In this document: positions 1 through 5,782 of the stretch, piece by piece
Numbering within the stretch: position 1 is the stretch's first letter
How the letters are laid out: every line of letters starts with the position of its first letter
NCBI GenBank assembly: GCA_964489245.1
Contig: CAZAXU010000033.1
Location: forward strand, 1 to 23,343
Direction of reading: 5' to 3'
DNA length: 23,343 nt
Source of the DNA: CAZAXU01 sp964489245
GTDB lineage: Bacteria; Bacteroidota; Bacteroidia; Flavobacteriales; Flavobacteriaceae
Translations under genes and position numbers: made by a program
Notes under the pieces: model-generated
Database searches by the model: none
Seen by the model: only the letters and a program-made list of their open reading frames with translations
Told to the model about the DNA's origin: nothing

Positions 1-68
1 TAAGAAGAAAAACATGTAAGAATTTCAAGAAACCTAACTTTATAAAAACAAAAAAATTATGAAAAAGC

Positions 69-189
69 GACCCCAAAGGGGTCAAATGTTTATAGAAAAC
101 ACAAATCACAAAAACACATACGACCCCTTCGGGGTCGCATCCGGGGTTCGTGTCATCATAGCTATAAACATGCAATCCCGTTGTGGGAT
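69..189. repeat. Non-coding element with three short hairpins
   Basis: The stretch before the first gene has no convincing coding frame but clear symmetry. Hairpin 1 is GACCCC-aaa-GGGGTC at 69-83. Hairpin 2 is CGACCCC-ttc-GGGGTCG at 121-137. Hairpin 3 is ATCCC-gttgt-GGGAT at 175-189. In addition ATGTTTATAG at 86-95 is the exact reverse complement of CTATAAACAT at 162-171, so the whole could fold as a long-range stem enclosing hairpin 2. From memory, similar GACCCC/GGGGTC intergenic repeats occur many times in Bacteroidota genomes, but I cannot test copy number here. It lies downstream of the leftward DUF302 gene, so it could also end that transcript or protect its 3' end. Confidence 0.65.
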
Positions 190-201
190 ACAGATTAGAA
201 T

Positions 202-223
202 AAAAAAAACTATGTTTTTATAG
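202..223 (-). terminator. Weak possible terminator for the DUF302 gene
   Basis: Read leftward, a short stem (CTAT and ATAG around a six-base loop, 210-223) is followed by eight T residues (202-209). It lies 34 bp past the DUF302 stop codon. The stem is only four base pairs of AT-rich sequence, so this is weak. Confidence 0.25.
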
Positions 224-256
224 CAAGACAAAACGAAAAAAACACTCGCTCACCTA

Positions 257-706
257 CTAGCCTTTTTTTATACCGGCAATGGTATCGTTTACAATTTTTT
301 CCATGGTTGCCGTTACATGTTTTGAAAGTGCTGCTACTTCCAACTCAGGAAACATCATGCTGACCATCCAAGGTTTCATTTTCATATAACGAAGCGTTGT
401 TTTTTTATTTTCTCGTGCCACAATAATACTTTTAGGCATCATCACGCCCATATCATAGCTCATATCGGTCAGTGCCTTATGCGATTTCGGGGCATTGCAA
501 ATCTGAACAATTTTATATTCAAAACCATCATCCAATCTCAGATGTTTTTTGGCATAGGTCGATTTCAAATCGTGAATGGTTTGAATGCCGAACTGATTGT
601 CTTTAACCGCTTTTTCCAAAGATGTCAATACGGCATCAAAAGGCGCATCTACTTCGACTTTCTGCACTACTTCTCCCAGCAGCATTCTAGAGATAAATTT
701 TTTCAT
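257..706 (-). CDS. DUF302 domain protein
   Basis: A 149-residue protein with no signal peptide or membrane segment, so probably cytoplasmic. The sequence fits the DUF302 family: an N-terminal strand ending in a VDAPFDAVLTSLEKAVKD helix, then the pattern YKIVQICNAPKSHKALTDMSYDMGVMMPKSIIVARE, where family members carry a conserved N-P/A-x-x and a pair of strands. DUF302 proteins form a small alpha/beta fold of unknown function, sometimes found with sulfur or metal-related genes; nothing nearby supports that here. The frame extends 30 codons further upstream, but the ATG at 706 is preferred because the extension runs through the A-rich leader and a TAnnTTTG promoter-like box. It stands 127 bp from rsmD and is probably transcribed alone. 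Confidence 0.8.
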   Translation of the reverse strand: MKKFISRMLLGEVVQKVEVDAPFDAVLTSLEKAVKDNQFGIQTIHDLKSTYAKKHLRLDDGFEYKIVQICNAPKSHKALTDMSYDMGVMMPKSIIVARENKKTTLRYMKMKPWMVSMMFPELEVAALSKHVTATMEKIVNDTIAGIKKG

Positions 707-728
707 ATGTGTTTCTTTTTTTTTTTTG

Positions 729-736
729 CAAAAATA
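729..736 (-). promoter_or_regulatory. Bacteroidota -7 box upstream of DUF302 gene
   Basis: On the minus strand the octamer TATTTTTG matches TAnnTTTG, 22 nt before the chosen start at 706. A run of 12 A (minus strand, 727-716) follows at once, so transcription would start in or beside the run. A TTG lies upstream but only 16 nt away, shorter than the usual 19-21. Confidence 0.5.
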
Positions 737-832
737 AAAGGCTTTTACAAAACAATTGGTCATAAAAGTTACGCATAAAATACTATTTATCAGCATTTTG
801 TGTCACAAAGATTACAAATATTTTATACAGAA

Positions 833-1369
833 TCAGTTTTTGAAAAAGCTAAAAACCGTCAGTCCGTATTTTCTAGAGAAATCAAAATTGGCATATGTGT
901 CAAAAGTATATGCTTTGACATGTTCCACAATCAAAAAACCATCATCCAAAAGCAGTTTGCGCTCAAAAACCGTTTCAATCAGTTTGTCTAACTGTGCTTT
1001 GTCTATATCATAGGGCGGATCGGCAAAAATGATGTCATATGAATTGTTGGTAGTGCTAAGAAATTTCAGCGCTTCTTTCTTAATGGCAATAATCGGAAAA
1101 TCAAAATCTTTGGTGATTTTCTTCACAAATCGAATCACGGGATAGTTTTGATCTACGGCGTGAATGCTTTTGCTTCCTCTTGATGCAAATTCATAGGAAA
1201 TACTGCCACTACCCGTATATAGATCTAATACACTGACTTCCGGAAAATGAAAATGATTGTTCAGAATATTGAATAGAGATTCTTTGGCTCGATCGGTTGT
1301 CGGGCGAATGGGAAGATTCTTGGGCGCCACAATTCTTCGTCCTTTATATTCTCCTGAAATAATTCTCAT
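833..1369 (-). CDS. rsmD: 16S rRNA (guanine(966)-N(2))-methyltransferase RsmD
   Basis: RsmD adds a methyl group from S-adenosylmethionine to the N2 of G966 in 16S rRNA during 30S assembly. The 178-residue length is typical. The family hallmarks are present: N-terminal MRIISGEYKGRRI with the downstream RPTTDRAKESLFNIL segment, the SAM-binding motif I DLYTGSGSI (about residues 49-57), and the catalytic DPPY motif (about 117-120). The ATG at 1369 is the natural start, since RsmD proteins begin almost exactly at this motif. It lies 6 bp after the DUF3822 stop and forms the last gene of a probable three-gene operon; DUF3822 beside rsmD is a common Bacteroidota arrangement. Confidence 0.96.
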   Translation of the reverse strand: MRIISGEYKGRRIVAPKNLPIRPTTDRAKESLFNILNNHFHFPEVSVLDLYTGSGSISYEFASRGSKSIHAVDQNYPVIRFVKKITKDFDFPIIAIKKEALKFLSTTNNSYDIIFADPPYDIDKAQLDKLIETVFERKLLLDDGFLIVEHVKAYTFDTYANFDFSRKYGLTVFSFFKN

Positions 1370-1375
1370 AGGTTT

Positions 1376-2152
1376 TTAGAGTATGAAATTGTTGAATTTA
1401 AGATTGGTTTTCCCGGGAATAATCTCCCAATCTTTTTGAAAATCTTTTAGGTTTTCTATGATTTCAGCATCTGCTGTTGTGCCCATAATATGGAACGATG
1501 TTTTTTCTTTGTCAATCTTCAGTTGCTCCAAGGCATAGAAGAAATAATAGAGAAAATCGTCTGTGTTTTCCGCTTCAAAATTGTTATACAACAAGATTTC
1601 ATCGTCTTTGAAAATCAGCAATTGAAAATCTTTCGGATAGACATTGAGATAAACATCATAAAATTTTACAAAACTTGTGTTTCTTCTGATTTTATTGACT
1701 TTTTTGATGAATATACTAGACGAATGATAATAGTTAACCGACTTGTTATAGTCTAAAAAAACATTGTTGATATTGACATAAGGAACATAGACATTGACCA
1801 AATCTGAAACATCGTCATAATTGGCATAGTCATTGGGCAACAACCGCATGTTGAATTTTAGATAGTCTTTCAAGTGTTTTTTATCAAAAAAATCTTTTGG
1901 AACAAGCGTATTCAGGTTGTTATGATGAATAAGCCTCACGCTGTTAAATCGCTTTTGCAAAACGGGTCTTTCTTCAACAATTTCACGTAACTTGCGTTCC
2001 AGCTGAAAAGGGTTGAGAGCATCAAAAATATATTCAAAAGTCTTGGATGTTTTGGTTTCAACATCTTTAAGCACAAAAGAAAGTCCATACAAGCTGACAA
2101 GTATGGACAATTTTCTTTTATCTTTATCTATATTCTTATTTTTTTTCGTCAC
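1376..2152 (-). CDS. DUF3822 family protein
   Basis: A 258-residue cytoplasmic protein without signal or membrane segment, recognised as the Bacteroidota-specific DUF3822 family by its sequence and by its place directly before rsmD. It starts with GTG at 2152; no ATG occurs in frame until well inside the conserved region, so GTG is probably real. It overlaps the upstream membrane-protein gene by 17 bp, pointing to translational coupling. The pattern of strands looks duplicated: LSILVSLYGLSFVLKD near the N-terminus and FYDVYLNVYPKDFQLLIFKDDEI in the second half, each the strand-turn-strand that opens an actin-like (ASKHA) subdomain as in PilM or FtsA. This fold reading is my inference; the function is unknown. 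Confidence 0.85.
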   Translation of the reverse strand: MTKKNKNIDKDKRKLSILVSLYGLSFVLKDVETKTSKTFEYIFDALNPFQLERKLREIVEERPVLQKRFNSVRLIHHNNLNTLVPKDFFDKKHLKDYLKFNMRLLPNDYANYDDVSDLVNVYVPYVNINNVFLDYNKSVNYYHSSSIFIKKVNKIRRNTSFVKFYDVYLNVYPKDFQLLIFKDDEILLYNNFEAENTDDFLYYFFYALEQLKIDKEKTSFHIMGTTADAEIIENLKDFQKDWEIIPGKTNLKFNNFIL

Positions 2153-2882
2153 CTATATCGTATAGTTTAGGCCAGTTTCCGGAATCGTTCACTTCGTCAA
2201 GAGAACCAATTTGAATATACTCTCCATTGATTTCTTTGGTGCTGCGAATTTGTTTTTCCAATGTGATCAAATCCGGTTGTTGGTCATACAGAACTTCTTT
2301 TTTGTCTACTCTAACCCTAAAAACAGGAATTTTCACGTTAGACTTCACCAAATCATTGGCTTCAATCTCAAAAGCAACTTGTTTTTCTTTGCCCGGAACC
2401 GGAACCCATTTCAAATCTTTATATCTATCGCTGTTTTTAAACAGAGAGTCTTTCACCGGCACAAAACCAAGCGTATCAATCACAACCACTTCTTTTGTGA
2501 TATCGATTTTTAGGTTTTTGTCAAATTCTTGATAACTTGAGTCTCTTTGTTGTGTGATTACAAATTGAGCCGTATCTATAAACTTAACCAAATTTTCAAA
2601 ACTACCTGCATACTTTCCTATCACAGCCTTATGGGCTATTTCCGCCTTTTGAATGTCTTTCAGTTTTTCAACAACTTTTTTATATCTGACAACTTTTTCC
2701 TTATTAAACTTCACAGGATCATAAATGGAATTATATATCTTATATCCTAAAAACAAGGCAAGAATAAGAAGAACACCATTCAGAATAAGTTTTGCTTTCA
2801 AAGGAAAGGATTTAACCATAATATAAGAGAATCCAGCTGCAACTAGTGCTATAACTACAAGGTAAATGATAATTTGTAACAT
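2136..2882 (-). CDS. Conserved two-helix membrane protein of unknown function
   Basis: A 248-residue protein. Two hydrophobic segments open it (about residues 3-23 and 30-50), followed by a charged helix (KFNKEKVVRYKKVVEKLKDIQKAEIAHKA) and a soluble strand-rich domain of about 150 residues. The segment DIQKAEIAHKAVIGKYAGSFENLVKFI resembles the helix-to-strand region of type IV pilins and pseudopilins, but without a pilin leader motif this is only a likeness. The frame extends to a TTG at 2909, but I chose the ATG at 2882 because the hydrophobic segment begins right there and a promoter-like box covers the extension. It is first in an operon with DUF3822 and rsmD. I do not recognise a named family. 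Confidence 0.8.
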   Translation of the reverse strand: MLQIIIYLVVIALVAAGFSYIMVKSFPLKAKLILNGVLLILALFLGYKIYNSIYDPVKFNKEKVVRYKKVVEKLKDIQKAEIAHKAVIGKYAGSFENLVKFIDTAQFVITQQRDSSYQEFDKNLKIDITKEVVVIDTLGFVPVKDSLFKNSDRYKDLKWVPVPGKEKQVAFEIEANDLVKSNVKIPVFRVRVDKKEVLYDQQPDLITLEKQIRSTKEINGEYIQIGSLDEVNDSGNWPKLYDIGDEKK

Positions 2883-2906
2883 GTTTTTTTGTTTAATTGA
2901 TATTCG

Positions 2907-2914
2907 CAAATATA
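2907..2914 (-). promoter_or_regulatory. Bacteroidota -7 box for the leftward operon
   Basis: On the minus strand TATATTTG matches TAnnTTTG, 24 nt before the ATG at 2882. No clear TTG -33 element is visible at the usual spacing. It overlaps the alternative TTG start at 2909, which argues for the ATG. Confidence 0.5.
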
Positions 2915-2962
2915 AAATAAAAATCTAATATGAATAAATTTTTTATAAACAAATCAATACCC

Positions 2963-2970
2963 TATTTTTG
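2963..2970 (+). promoter_or_regulatory. Bacteroidota -7 box for the helicase gene
   Basis: TATTTTTG matches TAnnTTTG and ends 16 nt before the ATG at 2987, leaving a leader of about 10 nt. It lies inside the longer open frame that begins at 2930, so it supports the shorter protein. No good -33 element is seen. The leftward box at 2907-2914 makes this a divergent promoter region. Confidence 0.5.
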
Positions 2971-2986
2971 TATTTTTATCAAACTC

Positions 2987-4411
2987 ATGAATAAGGCTGA
3001 TTTTTACCAAATATTAAGCAATAAATTTTCATATGAAATAACAGATTCTCAAGACCTGTTATTGCAAAAAATATCAGATTTTATCGTTGAGCGCTCCGAG
3101 ACCATTTTTTTGCTGAAAGGCTATGCCGGAACCGGAAAAACAACGATTATCAGTACCTTGGTTCAGAATTTATGGCAAGCAAAATATAAATATACACTCT
3201 TGGCACCCACAGGAAGAGCGGCAAAAGTAATTTCTTCTTATGCCAAATATCCTGCATATACCATTCATAAACACCTGTATTATCCAAAAACCGACAGCTC
3301 CGGAAAGCTGAGCTTTACTTTGAGAAAAAACAAGCAACGCAATACTGTTTTTATTGTAGATGAAGCTTCTATGATCAGCGGAAATAACAAATCGGATTCT
3401 CTTTTTGACACTGTTTCTCTTCTATCCGATTTGATTGAGTATGTCTATTCAAACACCGGAAACAAGCTGATTCTCGTTGGAGACACGGCACAATTGCCTC
3501 CTGTTGGCATGGAACTCAGCCCTGCCCTGGACAAGGAATATTTGGAATATGAATATAACCATCCGGTTGTGGAATTTGAGCTGGATGAAGTGGTCAGGCA
3601 AAGCCTGCATTCGGGCATTCTGTTCAACGCAACAAAAATTCGTGACGGCATTGCAGAAGAATCTACAAAAGATATCAAATTCAACACGCAAGGCTTTGAT
3701 GATTTTATTAAATTGGATAACGGCTACGATATTCAAGATGCCATTCAAGAAGCTTATGGCGGAAATATCTTTGAAGAAACTGCAATTGTTGTTCGTTCCA
3801 ACAAAAGAGCCAACTTGTATAACCGGCAAATCAGAAACAAGATTTTGTTGAAAGATAACGAGTTGGATGTAGGCGATTTTTTGATGGTTGTCAAAAATAA
3901 TTATTTCTGGATTGACAAAAACTCCTCTGCCGGATTCATTGCCAACGGTGATGTGATTGAAATTCTGGAAATATTCAAATTTATAGATCTTTACGGATTC
4001 AGATTTGCTGAAGTTCGCGTTAGAATGGTTGACTATCCCGATGAAAAGCCTTTTGAAACCATTCTTCTTCTTGACACCCTGCAATCTGAAACGCCTTCAT
4101 TGACCTACGAAGAAAGCAATAAGCTCTATCAAGCTGTGAATGAAGACTATGCGCATCTGAAAACAAAATGGGCAAGATATAAAAAGGTGAAAGAAAACAA
4201 ATATTTCAATGCCCTACAAGTGAAGTTTGCCTATGCCATCACTTGTCATAAATCGCAAGGCGGACAATGGAACAATATTTTTGTCGAACAACCTTATATG
4301 ATGAGCCTTGAAAACAAAGAAGAAATGCGCTGGTTATACACAGCTTTTACGCGAGCGCAAAAAAAACTGTATTTGATCGGGTTTAAAAACGATTTTTTTA
4401 TCGATGATTAA
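2987..4411 (+). CDS. RecD/Dda-like ATP-dependent DNA helicase
   Basis: A 474-residue superfamily 1 (SF1B) helicase, expected to unwind DNA 5'-to-3' in repair or replication restart. Motifs from the chosen start: Walker A GYAGTGKTT at 45-53; motif Ia LLAPTGRAAK at 71-80; Walker B IVDEASM at 123-129; motif III LVGDTAQLPPVG at 163-174; and near the C-terminus the UvrD_C_2-type FAYAITCHKSQGGQW (motif V) and WLYTAFTRAQKKLYLIG (motif VI). It is much shorter than RecD2 and lacks the N-terminal helix-hairpin-helix domain, so it is closer to Dda or the AAA_30/UvrD_C_2 proteins common in Bacteroidota. There is no RecB or RecC nearby, so it is not a RecBCD subunit. The frame opens at 2930, but the ATG at 2987 lies after a promoter-like box and is preferred. 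Confidence 0.92.
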   Translation: MNKADFYQILSNKFSYEITDSQDLLLQKISDFIVERSETIFLLKGYAGTGKTTIISTLVQNLWQAKYKYTLLAPTGRAAKVISSYAKYPAYTIHKHLYYPKTDSSGKLSFTLRKNKQRNTVFIVDEASMISGNNKSDSLFDTVSLLSDLIEYVYSNTGNKLILVGDTAQLPPVGMELSPALDKEYLEYEYNHPVVEFELDEVVRQSLHSGILFNATKIRDGIAEESTKDIKFNTQGFDDFIKLDNGYDIQDAIQEAYGGNIFEETAIVVRSNKRANLYNRQIRNKILLKDNELDVGDFLMVVKNNYFWIDKNSSAGFIANGDVIEILEIFKFIDLYGFRFAEVRVRMVDYPDEKPFETILLLDTLQSETPSLTYEESNKLYQAVNEDYAHLKTKWARYKKVKENKYFNALQVKFAYAITCHKSQGGQWNNIFVEQPYMMSLENKEEMRWLYTAFTRAQKKLYLIGFKNDFFIDD

Positions 4412-4426
4412 TCAAAACAAATAAAA

Positions 4427-5002
4427 ATGAAAAAAAACATTGCCAAAATCATGCAATTTTTCTCCGGGTGGAAAATCAATATTCCGGAAGAATACAGACT
4501 TAAAAAAGCCGTGATGATTGCTGCCCCACACACATCCAATTGGGATTTGGTTCATGCCATGCCCGGATTATGGCTTGGCGGATATAATCCTAAATATTTT
4601 ATCAAAGACAGTTTCAAAAAAGTGCCCGTTGTCGGTTGGTTTCTGAAATGGATTGGTGCACTATGGGTAAATCGTTCCAAAAACAATAACCTGATTAAAC
4701 TCTCTGTAAAAATGCTGCAAGAAGAAGATGAGCTTTTACTTTTGGTTCCGGCAGAAGGCACCCGCAGTTTTGTCAAAAAATGGAAACTCGGTTTCTATCA
4801 TATTGCCAAAGAAGCCAATCTGCCCATTTTGCTCTCTTATTTGGACTATCAAAAAAAAGAAGCCGGCGTTGGAAAGATTATATATATTTCTGATTTTGAG
4901 AAAGATATGAAAAAAATTGAAGATTTCTATAAAAATATCACCCCAAAACATCCTAAAAAATACAATCCGATTATTTTTGAAAGAAAAAATAATAATCAAT
5001 AA
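4427..5002 (+). CDS. PlsC-type lysophospholipid acyltransferase
   Basis: A 191-residue protein of the 1-acylglycerol-3-phosphate acyltransferase superfamily, which transfers acyl chains onto lysophospholipids at the inner membrane face. The catalytic H-x4-D motif is HTSNWD (His35, Asp40) and the substrate-binding block is PAEGTRS (Glu110 to Arg113). A moderately hydrophobic stretch VPVVGWFLKWIGALWVNRS at 66-84 is the usual membrane-contact region. At under 200 residues it is shorter than E. coli PlsC (245) and lacks an N-terminal membrane helix, so it belongs to the short acyltransferase type; the exact acceptor lipid cannot be told. It starts 15 bp after the helicase stop and is probably cotranscribed with it. 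The C-terminus is lysine- and asparagine-rich. Confidence 0.88.
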   Translation: MKKNIAKIMQFFSGWKINIPEEYRLKKAVMIAAPHTSNWDLVHAMPGLWLGGYNPKYFIKDSFKKVPVVGWFLKWIGALWVNRSKNNNLIKLSVKMLQEEDELLLLVPAEGTRSFVKKWKLGFYHIAKEANLPILLSYLDYQKKEAGVGKIIYISDFEKDMKKIEDFYKNITPKHPKKYNPIIFERKNNNQ

Positions 5003-5100
5003 ATTTCGGTTTTTAATTACCAACTCAACAAGCGGTTGCTACGAATGCACAAATTTTTTGAAGCCCGCACTTTTTCCTTTTCACTTATATGCGCATTGCT

Positions 5101-5111
5101 CCCCCCCCCCC
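5101..5111. repeat. C11 homopolymer run
   Basis: Eleven consecutive C residues in an AT-rich non-coding region between two converging genes. It is not in a recognisable coding frame and lies about 600 bp from the nearest promoter, so ordinary phase variation is not evident. Confidence 0.9.
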
Positions 5112-5120
5112 GCTTTTCCA

Positions 5121-5177
5121 TCCTTTAAACTCACATCTTTACAAATTTTTCACTTTAAACTTTTTCCTTTAAACTCA
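5121..5177. repeat. Short direct repeats (CTTTAAACT, three copies)
   Basis: The 13-mer TCCTTTAAACTCA occurs exactly at 5121-5133 and again at 5165-5177. Its core CTTTAAACT occurs a third time at 5153-5161. The surrounding DNA is pyrimidine-rich on the plus strand and has no gene. The rest of 5003-5100 shows nothing I can name. Confidence 0.75.
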
Positions 5178-5198
5178 TAGTCTCCAGTCATCCGGCTT

Positions 5199-5272
5199 CT
5201 TTCTCCTTTTAATGTTTGTCATGTCGAGTGGTGAGGCTCCGCTTCATTGTGTCGAGACGCCTTTCTCCTTTT
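5199..5272. repeat. GTCGAG element flanked by 12-bp direct repeats
   Basis: CTTTCTCCTTTT occurs exactly at 5199-5210 and 5261-5272. Between them lies a 50-bp, GC-richer insert (5211-5260) containing two tandem-oriented GTCGAG sites: GTCATGTCGAG at 5218-5228 and GTGTCGAGACGC at 5249-5260. From memory, GTCATGTCGAG...GTCGAGAC repeats are scattered in intergenic regions of many Bacteroidota genomes, usually beside gene 3' ends as here. The flanking repeats resemble a target-site duplication but are simple pyrimidine sequence, so slippage is also possible. No transposase is present. Confidence 0.6.
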
Positions 5273-5278
5273 CCATAA

Positions 5279-5704
5279 TCAATGGTGATGATGGTGGCCG
5301 TGACCGTGACCATGGTCATGATTATGATCATGGTCGTGATGAAACGATGCAGGATCCAGCGCTTTTAAAGTTCCTTCAATCAATTGTTTGATAGCTTCAT
5401 CAGGATTTTTCTCCTCAATCAAATAAGCTCTTACCCCCAATTGATACAGTTTATGAATAGCCCCCTGTCCTACTCCTCCGGTCAAAAGAATCTGACTTTT
5501 TAGAACTTCATGCTCTTCAAGATTGATATTCGGACTATGCAACAGATTGTGCAATACGTGTTCTTTATCGACTTTGATGACTTTGGCAGATAAAACGCCT
5601 TCTTCTTCATCGATTTCATAAATTTTAAAAAAACGCACATGTCCGGCATGTTCGGTGAGCTTATCTCCTTTTCTATTTGTGGTTACGGCAACTTTTGCTT
5701 TCAT
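5279..5704 (-). CDS. NifX/NifB-associated-type protein with His-rich tail
   Basis: A 141-residue protein of the dinitrogenase iron-molybdenum cofactor biosynthesis family (NifX/NafY/C-terminal NifB fold), an RNase H-like fold that holds metal clusters in characterised members. The family pattern is seen in MKAKVAVTTNRKGDKLTEHAGHVRFFKIYEID and in ILLTGGVGQGAIHKLYQLGVRAYLIEE. The last 20 or so residues are almost entirely His, Asp and Gly, ending in five His, a likely divalent-metal (nickel, zinc, cobalt or copper) binding tail. There are no nif genes nearby, so nitrogen fixation is not implied. It is divergent from dnaX across 78 bp and ends right beside the GTCGAG element. Cytoplasmic, with no signal peptide. 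Confidence 0.85.
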   Translation of the reverse strand: MKAKVAVTTNRKGDKLTEHAGHVRFFKIYEIDEEEGVLSAKVIKVDKEHVLHNLLHSPNINLEEHEVLKSQILLTGGVGQGAIHKLYQLGVRAYLIEEKNPDEAIKQLIEGTLKALDPASFHHDHDHNHDHGHGHGHHHHH

Positions 5705-5735
5705 ATGTTTTTATATTTAATCGTTATTTTTGATA

Positions 5736-5743
5736 CAAAACTA
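5736..5743 (-). promoter_or_regulatory. Bacteroidota -7 box for the NifX-like gene
   Basis: On the minus strand TAGTTTTG matches TAnnTTTG and lies 31 nt before the ATG at 5704. It sits 15 bp from the opposing dnaX box, so the two promoters overlap in their upstream parts. Confidence 0.45.
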
Positions 5744-5757
5744 TCAAAAAAATGAAT

Positions 5758-5765
5758 TATATTTG
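5758..5765 (+). promoter_or_regulatory. Bacteroidota -7 box for dnaX
   Basis: TATATTTG matches TAnnTTTG and ends 17 nt before the dnaX ATG at 5783. A TTTG at 5729-5732 could be the -33 element, but the 25-nt gap is longer than the usual 19-21. Confidence 0.5.
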
Positions 5766-5782
5766 CCATAATTAGACTATTT

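Noticed and set aside
140..160. GGTTC-like string that recalls a tRNA T-arm
   Set aside because: No acceptor stem, anticodon arm or D-arm can be built around it; it lies between the arms of the hairpin element.
3449..4084. Long antisense open frame (211 codons) inside the helicase gene
   Set aside because: It lies wholly opposite a gene with all helicase motifs, and its translation shows no family likeness.
5101..5177. Possible CRISPR or tandem-repeat array
   Set aside because: Repeats are only 9-13 bp, unevenly spaced, with no unique spacers and no cas genes.
4917..5180. Open frame of 87 codons running from the acyltransferase end through the C11 run
   Set aside because: It is in another frame of the acyltransferase gene, then runs through low-complexity repeats; no sensible protein.
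5279..5704. Nitrogen-fixation gene region
   Set aside because: Only a lone NifX-like protein is present; there is no nifHDK or other nif gene, and the family is widespread in organisms that do not fix nitrogen.
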